From positions 310,001 through 374,000 of the forward strand of contig NZ_OX366362.1 of the NCBI RefSeq assembly GCF_947251545.1: a stretch of 64,000 bases of DNA, read 5' to 3'. The stretch is from Wolbachia endosymbiont (group A) of Anomoia purmunda. Lineage in GTDB: Bacteria > Pseudomonadota > Alphaproteobacteria > Rickettsiales > Anaplasmataceae. Numbering within the stretch: the first letter of the stretch is position 1; each line of letters starts with the position of its first letter. Of the stretch, positions 38,776 to 48,643 are shown one piece after another. The position numbers were made by a program, and so were the translations under genes. The notes under the pieces are model-generated. The model did not search any database. It had not been told where the DNA came from and saw nothing but the letters and a program-made list of their open reading frames with translations.

Positions 38776-39366
38776 TTATAAGAAATTTCCTATGATTCCT
38801 TTTAAGCGAGTTTTGAATTTTTGAAATGTCATGACATTGTTGATACGGTTATCAAGAAACGATAAAGTATCCACAAAATCTTCTGAATAATCATTGATAA
38901 AAAAAAGTATCGTACTTAAGTACACTCCAGCTAATATTGCTCTTTTTGTATAGTAGTTAAAATCTGTTGATTGGTCATAAATGCCATACCAAATCGCGCT
39001 AACAGTTCTGTATAAAAGTTTACTAGAAAAATATGTATTTTTTGGTGATACAGAGAATGATAAAACATTTTTTAAAAGTTCTCTATAATTTGGTAGCTTA
39101 GCGTAGTTTGAAAGGCGTATTTGAATAGCTAACTTTACTCGCTCTCGCACTTTCATATCTTCTAAATTAGAATTTCTTAGTTCAGCTTCCATTGAGCTAT
39201 TTAAGTCCTCTGCTATGTACTCCAAAGCGCTATATATTCCATTCTGAAATTTGCAAAAGCTATTAGATAGGTTAAGGTCATTGCACACCTTTAATAGGGT
39301 TTCATCGCTTATCCCTTCAAATGGAATAACCCTAATTAGCTTATCTATTATTAACTTTTGTTCCAC
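38776..39366 (-). CDS. coq9: COQ9-family ubiquinone biosynthesis protein
   Basis: COQ9 is a lipid-binding, TetR-like-fold protein that presents the quinone intermediate to COQ7. The 196-residue protein is helical, and its second half carries the family signature: TVSAIWYGIYDQSTDFNYYTKRAILAGVYLSTILFF (landmarks WYGIYDQSTDFNYY and KRAILAGVYLST), followed by an acidic SEDF stretch and the C-terminal amphipathic helix. It starts 6 bp after the stop of murD and is probably co-transcribed with it. Its partner COQ7 is encoded at 3833-4375. Confidence 0.85.
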   Translation of the reverse strand: MEQKLIIDKLIRVIPFEGISDETLLKVCNDLNLSNSFCKFQNGIYSALEYIAEDLNSSMEAELRNSNLEDMKVRERVKLAIQIRLSNYAKLPNYRELLKNVLSFSVSPKNTYFSSKLLYRTVSAIWYGIYDQSTDFNYYTKRAILAGVYLSTILFFINDYSEDFVDTLSFLDNRINNVMTFQKFKTRLKGIIGNFL

Positions 39367-39372
39367 GCAACA

Positions 39373-40755
39373 TTATACTAAACAGCATGTGTGATTGTAC
39401 CTGAGATTTTCAAACATTCTACAAAATGCTTCACCACGTTCCTCGAAATTTTTCCATTGATCAAAAGAAGCACACGCGGGAGAAAGTAATATTGTTACTT
39501 CTTCTGCGCTATTTAAGGCCTCTTCAAAAGCCAATCTGAATGCATTTTCTAGATTGCAACATCTAACATAATCTACTTTATTCTCCATAGTGTTTGCAAA
39601 GGCTTCGGTTGATTCCCCAATAAGAAAAGCTTTTCTAACCCTCGTGAAATGCTTGCTTAATGATTCTATTCCACCTTTTTTGCTTCTTCCACCAACGATC
39701 CAATTTATGTTTTCATAAGATAAGATCGCCTTTTCGCTCGACTTTGCATTAGTTGCTTTGCTATCGTTCACGAAAAACACATTTCTTATTTTGCCAAGCA
39801 GTTCATTCCTATGCCTCAGTCCTGAAAAGGATTTGATTCCATTGATAATAGTGTTGCTATCTACTCCAAGTACCTTACATACGGCATATGCGGCTGCTAT
39901 GTTTTCTGCGTTGGATATTAGGTTTATTTTCACGTCGCTTACTGATAAGCTATGATTCTCTAGTTTTAACAAGATCTTCTGGATCCCAATGCCCAGGCAC
40001 TGGAATGACATCGGGGAATATGTTACTGAAATTGGAATTTTGTTTCCAGTGAATTTGTTGAATATGTCAGCAGTAATCTCATTGTCACATCCTATTACGG
40101 CAACCTCACTACCGTTTATCAGTTTTAATTTAGTTGCTATGTAGTTCTCCATACTTCCATGCCTATCTATGTGATCTGGTGTAATATTGAGCAGTGCTGA
40201 AATGTCCACGTTAATTTCATTCATCAACTCCAATTGAAAAGAGGAAAATTCAATTACATAAATTTCTGCATCTCTTTCTAGATCCAAAACAGGAACGCCT
40301 AAATTTCCACCAATAGCTACTTTTTTCCCTGCAGATTTTAATATGTGCCCTATTAGTGATGTAGTGGTTGATTTACCATTTGTTCCTGTGACGCCTATTA
40401 CCTTCTGGTTCGTAGTTTTAGCTTCAAGAAATAGCTCAATGTCTGATTTTATTTTGCAATCAAATCTCCTTGCAAGTTTTACTATCCAATGTGGCTCTAT
40501 TGGCACTCCAGGGCTTAAAACCAATGCACTGATCTCATGCCAATTGTATTCCTTGGGATGAATAAAATTACATTTTTTATACATCATTTTTGCATTTGCT
40601 ATTTGCTCTTCATGATCATCCCATGCATATATTCTTGCACCACTCTTTGTTAGAGCGTTAATGGCGGATAAACCAGTTTTACCAAGACCAAAAACCGCGA
40701 CGTTTTGATTTTTGTATTTGTTTAGTTGCACTGCTAGATAACTTATGCAAACCAT
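39373..40755 (-). CDS. murD: UDP-N-acetylmuramoylalanine-D-glutamate ligase MurD with WPE insertion
   Basis: MurD adds D-glutamate to UDP-MurNAc-L-alanine in the cytoplasm. The 460-residue protein has the N-terminal Rossmann-type GLGKTGLSA, the ATP-binding GVTGTNGKSTTTSLI, a lysine-containing central part, NITPDHIDRH, LRHRNE and NDSKATN. Residues about 249-259 (PMSFQCLGIGI) come from a palindromic half-element at 39979-40011, which lies between the central and C-terminal domains. The catalytic residues are intact. It precedes coq9 by 6 bp. Confidence 0.95.
   Translation of the reverse strand: MVCISYLAVQLNKYKNQNVAVFGLGKTGLSAINALTKSGARIYAWDDHEEQIANAKMMYKKCNFIHPKEYNWHEISALVLSPGVPIEPHWIVKLARRFDCKIKSDIELFLEAKTTNQKVIGVTGTNGKSTTTSLIGHILKSAGKKVAIGGNLGVPVLDLERDAEIYVIEFSSFQLELMNEINVDISALLNITPDHIDRHGSMENYIATKLKLINGSEVAVIGCDNEITADIFNKFTGNKIPISVTYSPMSFQCLGIGIQKILLKLENHSLSVSDVKINLISNAENIAAAYAVCKVLGVDSNTIINGIKSFSGLRHRNELLGKIRNVFFVNDSKATNAKSSEKAILSYENINWIVGGRSKKGGIESLSKHFTRVRKAFLIGESTEAFANTMENKVDYVRCCNLENAFRLAFEEALNSAEEVTILLSPACASFDQWKNFEERGEAFCRMFENLRYNHTCCLV
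39979..40011. repeat. WPE half-element inside murD
   Basis: One palindromic unit (ctggatcccaatgcccaggc and on) read in frame on the minus strand. Only one of the two usual inverted halves is present. Confidence 0.85.
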
Positions 40756-40783
40756 TTTATAAAGATATCGTACAAATTACAAC

Positions 40784-41285
40784 AGACTTCTTGCATAGGT
40801 CACAACTGTCATTCAATAGAAAAAAAACTTCCTTGACACCCTTTGCCAGTCCCCTTATCATGAAACTGAAGCTATTTATTTATCTTCGCAATCTGCAGAT
40901 TAAAACGACAAAGGGAACTTTGTATTTGGCGTAAATCATGCTTAATTTTTTGCACTATGTGCACCTCATGTCTTTATAAAACTTTTAGGTTTCTACCTAT
41001 ACAAGCAGAAACGCGCTTATAAAGCGTTCAAGACATCAAAAGACGTCAAATAGAACAAGGGAGAATTTGAATACTGGCTACCCTAGGGTTTCTTTGCCTT
41101 TTTTTCCGCTCAGTAAATTTCTTAACGTTTATAATTTAGGTTAGTTGCATTTAAAAGCAGCTAAATTGCAGCGTTTAGAATAAAAAACGCCAATATTTTG
41201 AAGTACATATAAATAACTAGTTAACCACGGGGCTTCTTTTGCCTTTTTTTTCATTTGGTAAATTTCTTAATGTTTATGGCTAAAG
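40784..41285 (+). repeat. Long dispersed repeat R1, copy 2
   Basis: Same orientation as copy 1 at 17599-18114, with the same landmarks from agacttcttgcat to the final ggtaaatttcttaatgttta and a few extra bases (ggctaaag) that also occur in copy 3. It occupies the first half of the gap between murD and alaS and shows no credible gene. Confidence 0.85.
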
Positions 41286-41307
41286 CAATTTAAGAGACCG
41301 AAAATGG

Positions 41308-41760
41308 TGTCATTCCAGTGCTTGGCACTGGAATCCAGTTTTCCATATAATCTCATCGAAAATGTTGTAACCACTTTCTATGCTAGTTTGCTTGCTTACA
41401 AGCAAACTTTCCTGGATCCCAGTGTCAAGCACTGGGATGACGAGAAAGGAGCACTGGGATCTATTTTGCATGTAACTCCAATTGTGTTTTGGCATAAAAC
41501 GCGACGCGTATTAGACTTATTTGCAAGCAAAGCTTGCTAGATCCCAGTGTCACGCACTGGGATGACATCATAGGGGCACTGGGATGACACCTTTTTGGAT
41601 AGAAACCAGTGTCAGCTACTTGGATGACAGGAGAAGGCACTGGGGTGACACCATTCTTTTTCCTGGATCCAAGTAGTCAAGCTACTCGGATGACAGGCTA
41701 GCCTGACAACCGTCATCCCGCTACGTGTTAGCGGCTAAGAGATACCGCGGCGGTATGACG
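41308..41760. repeat. Cluster of WPE units between R1 and alaS
   Basis: At least six palindromic units of two kinds are packed here: the common ccagtgcttgacactgg type at 41308-41338, 41412-41441 and 41540-41572, degenerate units at 41600-41700, and a different palindrome at 41710-41759 (cgtcatcccgctacg... to ...gcggtatgacg). The last one supplies the stop codon of alaS. Confidence 0.88.
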
Positions 41761-44335
41761 TAGAGTGCTTAGAAGCTGTTATTTTGCTATAAATGGCTGT
41801 AATGACATCATCTATTTTATTGCTATCACAGCCTGTTTGTGCAAGTTCAGCATTCCCACCACAGTTCTTTTTAACTGCTATGGATATTAGTTCTTTTGCG
41901 CTAATCTTATTGATTAAGTCTTTACTTACTTTAATAATCAAGACTGTTTTATCTTTTTCTGTTGCCGTAAAAGCTATTACCGTTTTTGGTTTTTGTTGCT
42001 GCAAAACAAACTCTCTTATTACATTTGCTGGAATATCAGTGAAAGTGTGGCTTATAAAATTTATTCCATTTATTTCGGTGCTTTTTATATTCTCTGCACT
42101 CACAAGCTTTTTATATAGGTTTTTTATTTTGGTTTCGGATTTTTTGTGTTCTTGACTTAAAATACTTAATCTGCTTGTTATTTCACTCACTGGCGCTTTT
42201 ACGAATTCTGCAACTTTTTTTAAGTTAATTTCATTATCACGTACATAATTGATTGCTTCCTGACCAGTTAAAGCTTCAATTCTCCTTACTCCAAAAGCAA
42301 CAGAACTCTCTGTTACTATCTTAAACAAACCAATTTCTCCAGTATGTTCAACGTGTGTGCCACCACACAGTTCCCTTGAATCTCCAATCTTCACTACTCT
42401 TACTTGGTTGCCATATTTTTCACCGAATAACGCCATAGCTCCTTCGTCTATTGCCTGATTCATGCTCTGAATTTTTGTAGACGTAGAAAGGTTTTCTCTG
42501 ATTAGAGAGTTTACCATATCTTCTACTAAGAATAGCTGATCCTGAGTAACTTGAGTGTTATGACTAAAGTCAAATCGTAACTTATCCGGTGCAACTAGGG
42601 AACCTTTTTGAGTGACATGATCACCCAAGATTTTTCTCAATACAAAGTGCAAAAGGTGTGTAGCTGAATGATTTCTTCTTAAGGCTTGCCTTCTTTCCTT
42701 ATCTATGCTTGCTGTAACTGTGTCACCTTTACAAATTGAACCGAATTTAACTATGCATCTGTGCAAACATAGGTCATTAACCTTATTGGTATTCTCGACT
42801 ATAATAATACTTCTACCAGGTTTGATCAGACTGCCAGTATCTCCCACTTGTCCACCTGACTCGCCATAAAAAGGTGTTTTATCAAGTATAATGGTTATCT
42901 TTTCTCCCTCCTTTGCAGAATCAATTACTTCATTTTTAGAGGAAACTATAGCTAGTATTTTCGCATCACTTACTTCATTGAACTCATAACCAACAAATTT
43001 TGTTTTGCCAAATTTATTGATTAAATCAAACCATACTTGCTCAACAGATTTTTCACCAGATCCAGCCCATTTAGCACGTGCTCTCTCTTTTTGTTCTCCC
43101 ATTGCATCATCAAAACCCTTCTGGTCAAAATTTATTTTTTTCTCTTTTAAAATATCAAGTGTAATATCCAAAGGAAATCCGTAGGTGTCATATAACTTAA
43201 ACGCTGATTCTCCAGGCAAAGTATCGCCCGATTTTAAATCTGTAGTGAATTTCTCCAGGAGATTGATACCTTTCATCAAAGTGTCTTTAAAGTTTTCTTC
43301 CTCTGATTTTAACGTCGTTTCTATTAAGCTTTTAGCTCTGACTAATTCAGCTCCCATATAAGCCGAACTCGTGCTATCTATCAACACTGGAAAAATACGA
43401 TGGAGTAGGGAATCATTATATCCAAGCAGGTGAATATAACGTGTGGCTCTCCTAATTAATCTGCGTAATACGTAATTCCTGCCCTCATTTCCAGGAAGCA
43501 CTCCTTCTGCGATGAGAAATGCAGCCGCGCGAAGATGATCTGCAATGATCTTATGGGCTACTTTATTTTCCGTATTTCCACAGTACTCCTGTGATTTACT
43601 TATCAAAGCAGAAAATAGATCAATATCATAGTTATCATGGACGTTTTGCATAACAGCCGCTATTCTTTCAAGGCCCATTCCAGTATCGATGCATTTTTTT
43701 GGCAATTTGTGTAAATTACCTTCTTCATCTTTGTTAAACTCCATGAATACCAGATTCCAGATTTCAACAATTCTATCGCCCTCTTGTAAATTAGGACTCC
43801 CATGGTCATAAAAAATTTCAGAACATGGACCGCATGGACCAGTGCTTCCCATACTCCAAAAGTTATCATCCGTTGTAATTCTTATGATTTTATCACTTGA
43901 AAAGCCACTTATCTTACGCCAAATCTCGTACGCCTCATCATCAGTATGATAGACGGTTATGGATAGTCTGTTTTTATCAAGAGATAACTCCTTAGTGATA
44001 AATTCCCACGCAAATTCTATCGCAGTTTCCTTAAAGTAATCACCGAAGCTAAAATTTCCGAGCATTTCAAAAAATGTGTGATGCCGAGTTGTATAGCCAA
44101 CATTTTCAAGATCGTTGTGTTTACCACCTGCTCTTAGGCACTTTTGACTTGAGACAGCACGTTTCATTTCAGTTTTTTGAGCACCAGTAAAAATATTTTT
44201 AAACTGCACCATACCAGCATTTGTGAACATGAGCGTTGGGTCATGTTCTGGAATCAAAGGAGAAGAAGAAACCTGCTCGTGGTCATTACTTACAAAAAAT
44301 TTTATAAATCTTTCTCTGATTTCGTTTAGTTTCAT
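41735..44335 (-). CDS. alaS: Alanyl-tRNA synthetase
   Basis: AlaRS charges tRNA-Ala and edits mischarged Ser and Gly. The 866-residue protein contains the class II core (residues 1-240, with [17 protein letters not shown] and GPCGPCSEI), the tRNA-recognition part, the editing domain with [11 protein letters not shown] (about 555-565) and [13 protein letters not shown], and a C-terminal C-Ala/oligomerisation part. The last eight residues (STSYRRGIS) and the stop are encoded by a palindromic element (41710-41759), so the natural C-terminus is replaced or extended. This should be harmless. Confidence 0.97.
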   Translation of the reverse strand: MKLNEIRERFIKFFVSNDHEQVSSSPLIPEHDPTLMFTNAGMVQFKNIFTGAQKTEMKRAVSSQKCLRAGGKHNDLENVGYTTRHHTFFEMLGNFSFGDYFKETAIEFAWEFITKELSLDKNRLSITVYHTDDEAYEIWRKISGFSSDKIIRITTDDNFWSMGSTGPCGPCSEIFYDHGSPNLQEGDRIVEIWNLVFMEFNKDEEGNLHKLPKKCIDTGMGLERIAAVMQNVHDNYDIDLFSALISKSQEYCGNTENKVAHKIIADHLRAAAFLIAEGVLPGNEGRNYVLRRLIRRATRYIHLLGYNDSLLHRIFPVLIDSTSSAYMGAELVRAKSLIETTLKSEEENFKDTLMKGINLLEKFTTDLKSGDTLPGESAFKLYDTYGFPLDITLDILKEKKINFDQKGFDDAMGEQKERARAKWAGSGEKSVEQVWFDLINKFGKTKFVGYEFNEVSDAKILAIVSSKNEVIDSAKEGEKITIILDKTPFYGESGGQVGDTGSLIKPGRSIIIVENTNKVNDLCLHRCIVKFGSICKGDTVTASIDKERRQALRRNHSATHLLHFVLRKILGDHVTQKGSLVAPDKLRFDFSHNTQVTQDQLFLVEDMVNSLIRENLSTSTKIQSMNQAIDEGAMALFGEKYGNQVRVVKIGDSRELCGGTHVEHTGEIGLFKIVTESSVAFGVRRIEALTGQEAINYVRDNEINLKKVAEFVKAPVSEITSRLSILSQEHKKSETKIKNLYKKLVSAENIKSTEINGINFISHTFTDIPANVIREFVLQQQKPKTVIAFTATEKDKTVLIIKVSKDLINKISAKELISIAVKKNCGGNAELAQTGCDSNKIDDVITAIYSKITASKHSTSYRRGIS

Positions 44336-44509
44336 CGTTTTTATTGAGATTATTCATGAATAATAAGCTGCAATGGAAATAAAATCAATTACAATACCAC
44401 CACTCTCTAGATCTCAGAACTTCTAGTGACATGCACCTTGTGGTAAGAAAAAATCAATATATTCACGATAAATTTACCTCATATCTGTGTTTTATATGTG
44501 GAAATTGGA

Positions 44510-44953
44510 ATGGAAATTTATGTAGGCAAAGAAAAAAGAATAGCAAATGTGGTGACTCAACACTGGAATGACATAAAAGGATCAGACAGAGATTGGCCAG
44601 AAAGGCATGAAATAGACACTGCAGAAATAATGGAGTCATGGCAGCATTGTTTTGTCATTGAAGTCAAGGATCAAGGTTATATTTGTGAAAATGCAGGAGA
44701 AAAGGCTGTTGAATTCTATGGTTTTGAGAAAAAGATGCGCATTGATAATAAGTATGCAATTGATGCACCATTTCTGCGACTATATAAAATAGATGCAGTT
44801 ATTGATAAACTTGATACTGTAATCGAGAGTAAATGCCCGATCAATGAAGAGGAAGAAAGTGAAAGTGTTAAAATGAGGCAAGTATTGTTGCCACTTGGGA
44901 ATAAAGAAGGTATAACACATATATTAGGCGTAATTACTTTTAAACTCCTTTAA
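44510..44953 (+). CDS. PAS-like (PAS_5-type) protein
   Basis: This protein of about 147 residues has no signal peptide or membrane segment. The middle segment, QHWNDIKGSDRDWPERHEIDTAEI and then CFVIEVKDQGYICENAGEKAVEFYG, matches the pattern of a family of alphaproteobacterial PAS-like domains (PAS_5), where a W...R..P.R.eID.aEI start is followed by a buried beta sheet. Such domains may bind a small ligand, but none is known for this protein. I place the start at the ATG at 44510; an in-frame GTG at 44498 is the alternative. The call rests on pattern memory only. Confidence 0.55.
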   Translation: MEIYVGKEKRIANVVTQHWNDIKGSDRDWPERHEIDTAEIMESWQHCFVIEVKDQGYICENAGEKAVEFYGFEKKMRIDNKYAIDAPFLRLYKIDAVIDKLDTVIESKCPINEEEESESVKMRQVLLPLGNKEGITHILGVITFKLL

Positions 44954-45051
44954 TATACAATTTTAATTTGATTCTTTAATAAAATTATTTATACTAATGC
45001 TTAATTACTATTAAAGAACTCAATAGTAGTGCTTGTAAATTTATTTGGGAT

Positions 45052-45258
45052 ATGAAGAAAATAAAATTAAAAACCAAATCTTCTGTTAAAAAGCGCTTTC
45101 ACCTTACAGCTAAGGGTAAAGTCATTTCTACTCAGTCAGGCAAAAGGCATGGCATGGTAAAGAGAAGTAAATCTAATATTCGTAATCAGCGCGGTACAAC
45201 GATTCTTGGTAAATCTGACTCGCGTATAGTTAAGCTTTATATGCCTTATGGTATTTAA
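45052..45258 (+). CDS. rpmI: 50S ribosomal protein L35
   Basis: L35 is a small, basic protein of the large subunit. The 68 residues contain the characteristic [18 protein letters not shown] and [11 protein letters not shown] stretches. It is 20 bp upstream of rplT, the usual partner. infC, which often comes first in this operon, is not upstream here; the gap before it (44954-45051) is AT-rich and may hold a promoter or a regulatory leader, which I could not resolve. Confidence 0.96.
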   Translation: MKKIKLKTKSSVKKRFHLTAKGKVISTQSGKRHGMVKRSKSNIRNQRGTTILGKSDSRIVKLYMPYGI

Positions 45259-45278
45259 CAAAATGGAGGTAAAATAAA

Positions 45279-45644
45279 ATGGCTCGGGTAAAACGTGGAG
45301 TCACTACTCACGCTCGTCATAAAAAAATATTGAAATTGGCAAAGGGTTATAGAGGACGCGCAAAAAGCTGTTATAGAATTGCATTACAAAGAGTTGAAAA
45401 AGCACTGCAATATGCTTACAGAGACAGAAGAACCCGTAAACGTGATTTCCGTAGCTTATGGATAATACGTATTAATGCAGCAGCAAGAGAGCATGGGCTT
45501 ACTTATGGTAGGTTTATGCATGGTCTTACACTTGCCGGCATTGATTTAAATAGAAAAATTCTTGCTGAGATGGCAGTTAATTATAAGGATGATTTTGCCA
45601 AATTAGTGGAAGCTGTAAGTGGTAAATTAGCGGAGAATTCTTAA
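45279..45644 (+). CDS. rplT: 50S ribosomal protein L20
   Basis: L20 binds 23S rRNA early in assembly and in many bacteria represses its own operon. The 121-residue protein shows [32 protein letters not shown] (landmarks [13 protein letters not shown] and GYRGRAKS), [16 protein letters not shown], and [20 protein letters not shown] precedes the start. The fmt gene follows after 12 bp. Confidence 0.98.
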   Translation: MARVKRGVTTHARHKKILKLAKGYRGRAKSCYRIALQRVEKALQYAYRDRRTRKRDFRSLWIIRINAAAREHGLTYGRFMHGLTLAGIDLNRKILAEMAVNYKDDFAKLVEAVSGKLAENS

Positions 45645-45656
45645 AGCAAAAACACC

Positions 45657-46556
45657 ATGAGAATTATTTTCATGGGGTCACCAGGATTTGCTGTTAATTC
45701 TCTGAGCTTGTTACTGAAATCAAAGAGCGAAGTGGTAGCAGTATACACCAAGGCTCCAAAACCTTCGGGGCGTGGACAAAAGCCAACGAAATCTCCAGTA
45801 CATGTTATCGCTGAAGAAAGTAACATAGAGGTATGTACTCCTATCTCTCTAAAGTTTTCAGCAGAGCAAGAAAAATTTAGAAATTTCAAACCAGACGTTG
45901 CAGTTGTTGCCGCGTATGGATTGATACTTCCAAGAGAAATTTTGAATATTCCAAAATATGGTTGTATTAATATTCATCCTTCATTACTACCAAGGTGGCG
46001 TGGTGCAGCCCCGATACAGCACACAATTTTAGCAGGAGATCAAGAAACCGGGGTTAGCATTATGCAATTGGATGAAGGATTAGATTCCGGCCCTATTTTA
46101 AAACAGGAAAAATTTCTTATCGAAAAGAACGATAATTACAAGACATTGCATGATAAATTATCTAAGCTAGGCAGTGATTTACTGCTTGAGGTGTTAAATG
46201 AAATTGAAAAACAGCTTCTCTTAAAACAGAACGATAACGATGCATGTTACGCTGACAAAGTGGAAGACTATAAAATTTATGCAAGTGATGCCTGTGAAGT
46301 TGCTTATAGAAAGGTTAAAGCGTTTTACCCAAAAGCGTTTATCAAGATAGAGAATAAACGTATCAGGATACTTGATGCTGACTTTGAAGCTTTCGCTTCA
46401 GAACAAGGTGAGATTATTAACGATAATATGCACATAAGTTTAAAAGGTGGCACTTTAATTCCTAAAGTTGTACAAATGGAAGGGAGAAATCCTTGTAGTA
46501 TTGAAGATTTTATTCGTGGCTTGAAATCAAGCATGGTAAAAAAATTTATAGAATAG
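45657..46556 (+). CDS. fmt: Methionyl-tRNA formyltransferase
   Basis: Fmt formylates Met on the initiator tRNA using 10-formyl-THF. The 299-residue protein has [16 protein letters not shown] at its start, the catalytic region [17 protein letters not shown] with the conserved Asn and His, [17 protein letters not shown] with the conserved Asp, and a C-terminal OB-like domain (about 205-295). It lies 12 bp after rplT, so the three genes may share a transcript. Confidence 0.97.
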   Translation: MRIIFMGSPGFAVNSLSLLLKSKSEVVAVYTKAPKPSGRGQKPTKSPVHVIAEESNIEVCTPISLKFSAEQEKFRNFKPDVAVVAAYGLILPREILNIPKYGCINIHPSLLPRWRGAAPIQHTILAGDQETGVSIMQLDEGLDSGPILKQEKFLIEKNDNYKTLHDKLSKLGSDLLLEVLNEIEKQLLLKQNDNDACYADKVEDYKIYASDACEVAYRKVKAFYPKAFIKIENKRIRILDADFEAFASEQGEIINDNMHISLKGGTLIPKVVQMEGRNPCSIEDFIRGLKSSMVKKFIE

Positions 46557-46643
46557 ACTGCTTTAAAAAAGAGCTTAGTGTAGAAATGTAATAGCTAAAT
46601 TTCTTTTTCTTAGATATAATCTTAAAAAACTTTCCATATAAAA

Positions 46644-48155
46644 ATGAAAATAAAAAGAGCTTTAATATCAGTATACGATAAAACGAATATAATTGATCTT
46701 GCATCGTTTTTAATGCAGCAACAAATAGAAATTCTTTCAACGGGAAATACTTATAAAGCACTATCTGATGCCGGAATAAAAACACAAGAGGTCTCAGATT
46801 ACACACAATTTCCAGAGATACTGGGTGGTAGAGTAAAAACTTTACACCCTAAAATTCATGGAGGAATACTTTGCAATAGAGAAAAACACAAAACGGAAAT
46901 ACAAAATCTAGGTATTGAGCCAATAGACCTGCTTATAACTAACCTATACCCATTTTGGGAAACAGTAAGTAGCGGCTCAAATGAAGAGCAAATTATAGAA
47001 CAAATTGATATCGGCGGAGTGGCGTTAATTAGAGCTGCAGCAAAAAACTTTCGTTTTACTTCAGTTATTTCTAGCATTCAAGACTACGAAGCACTAAAAG
47101 CTGAGATGATAAAAAATAACAATGAAACAACATTGGAATATAGAAAATATTTAGCAACCAAAACATTTGCTCTTACTGCACGCTACGATTCTAATATTCA
47201 CAGTTGTTTTTTATCCCAGAGTAAAAATAATGAGTTGCCAGAGTTTTTTGCACTGTATGGACATAAAGTACAAGAACTCAGGTATGGTGAAAATTCTCAT
47301 CAAAAAGCTGCATTTTATAGCAATCAATTTACCAAATATCCGCTGGAAAAAATACATGGAAAAGAGTTGAGTTATAATAATATAGTAGATATAGAGTCCG
47401 CACTTAACATAATTTCTGAGTTTAAAGAGCCTGCAGCAGTGATAATAAAGCACAATAACCCATGTGGCGCTGCTGTTAGTAATAATGCTTTGGAGGCATA
47501 TAAAAAAGCTCTATCGTGTGATGAAGTAAGCAGTTTTGGTGGCATAGTTGCCTTAAATCGGGAGATAGATTTAAAGCTAGCAGAAAAATTAAACGAGATA
47601 TTTTTGGAAGTAGTGATAGCACCATCGGTAAACAATGAGGCACTAAAAATTTTACAAAGAAAGAAAAATTTAAGAGTGATTATTCATAAATCTTTCCAAC
47701 AAAATGTGAAATACCAAATTAAAAATGTTGTTGGTGGGTTTTTGGTGCAAGAAAATAATAACCACACAATAAAAGCAGAACAAGTAACAAAATGCACTAC
47801 AACAGAAAAAGAAAAGGAAGATCTTATTTTTGCCTGGAAAATATGTAAACATGTGAAATCCAATGCAATAGTTATAGCAAAAGATGGTTGTGCTATTGGC
47901 ATCGGCGCAGGGCAAACAAGCAGAATAGATAGTGTGAACATTGCAGTGAAAAAAGCAGGTGAAAAATGTAAAGGTGCAGTGCTTGCTTCAGATGCATTTT
48001 TTCCATTCCCAGATAGCATAGTAGAAAGTGCAAAACATGGGATTACAGCTATAATTCAGCCCGGCGGCTCGCTGAAAGATCAAGATGTGATAAAAGCTGC
48101 AAATGAAAATAAAATTGCTATGTTTTTCACTGGCGTCCGCAGTTTTTTCCATTAG
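46644..48155 (+). CDS. purH: Bifunctional IMP cyclohydrolase / AICAR transformylase PurH
   Basis: PurH performs the last two steps of IMP synthesis. The 503-residue protein has the MGS-like IMP cyclohydrolase domain at its N-terminus (IKRALISVYDKTNI, GGRVKTLHPKIHGG) and the AICAR transformylase domain after about residue 190 (RYGENSHQKAAFY, AVIIKHNNPCGAAV with the catalytic Lys-His, and IGIGAGQTSRIDSV). It ends AIIQPGGSLKDQDVI...FTGVRSFFH, the expected end. It shares no clear operon with fmt. Confidence 0.97.
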   Translation: MKIKRALISVYDKTNIIDLASFLMQQQIEILSTGNTYKALSDAGIKTQEVSDYTQFPEILGGRVKTLHPKIHGGILCNREKHKTEIQNLGIEPIDLLITNLYPFWETVSSGSNEEQIIEQIDIGGVALIRAAAKNFRFTSVISSIQDYEALKAEMIKNNNETTLEYRKYLATKTFALTARYDSNIHSCFLSQSKNNELPEFFALYGHKVQELRYGENSHQKAAFYSNQFTKYPLEKIHGKELSYNNIVDIESALNIISEFKEPAAVIIKHNNPCGAAVSNNALEAYKKALSCDEVSSFGGIVALNREIDLKLAEKLNEIFLEVVIAPSVNNEALKILQRKKNLRVIIHKSFQQNVKYQIKNVVGGFLVQENNNHTIKAEQVTKCTTTEKEKEDLIFAWKICKHVKSNAIVIAKDGCAIGIGAGQTSRIDSVNIAVKKAGEKCKGAVLASDAFFPFPDSIVESAKHGITAIIQPGGSLKDQDVIKAANENKIAMFFTGVRSFFH

Positions 48156-48171
48156 GCTTTGTGTCTTATGT

Positions 48172-48445
48172 AAATGTTTGTATCCGTTCAGGATAGCGGC
48201 AAGACCATAGAGTAAAAGTGAGTTTACAACAAATGGTGTCATCCCAGTGCTTGACACTGGGATCCAGGAATTTTATTAAGTTGGTAAGCATAAAAGTAGC
48301 CGTTTTATGTTAAAATACAACGTTTTGATGATTATGAAAAAGCTGGATCCCAGTGTCAAGCACTGGGATGACAAGAAAGGAAGCACTGGAATTTTTGTTT
48401 CAATATTTGTACATTAGCCATGCGTCTGAACAGATACAAATGTTT
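48172..48445. mobile_element. Miniature element A with perfect 8-bp target duplication
   Basis: The element itself is 48180-48437 (258 bp), with terminal gtatccgttcag and ctgaacagatac. It is flanked on both sides by aaatgttt (48172-48179 and 48438-48445), an exact 8-bp duplication as IS66 elements make. The ends match those of the decayed IS66 at 18115-19572. Two WPE units lie inside (48237-48268 and 48342-48372). No transposase is encoded. Confidence 0.88.
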
Positions 48446-48538
48446 GATTTTCTATGCATTTAACATCGCGTTTTGTAGAATATCAAATAAAAACCGTTTA
48501 CAATCAACGCTCTACATGATAAATTAAAGACGGTTTAT

Positions 48539-48610
48539 TCCTCGGTAGCTCAGTGGTAGAGCAGTTGGCTGTTAACCAATTGGTCGCTGGTTCGAATCCG
48601 GCCCGGGGAG
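48539..48610 (+). tRNA. tRNA-Asn (GTT)
   Basis: All four arms form: acceptor tcctcgg with ccgggga plus discriminator g, D-arm gctcagtggtagagc, anticodon loop with GTT in ctgttaacc, and T-arm gctgg-ttcgaat-ccggc. It has 72 nt and CCA is not encoded. It lies just before gpmI. Confidence 0.95.
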
Positions 48611-48643
48611 CTCTTCTCTGTTGAATTTTAGTGTTGATTTTAT

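Noticed and set aside
41304..41540. Open frame of 78 codons within the WPE cluster upstream of alaS.
   Set aside because: It is a read-through of palindromic repeats, giving the same peptides as every WPE; it has no ribosome-binding site and no unique sequence.
44954..45051. Possible L20-binding leader before rpmI.
   Set aside because: The stretch is short and AT-rich, and no pseudoknot or conserved stem could be recognised.
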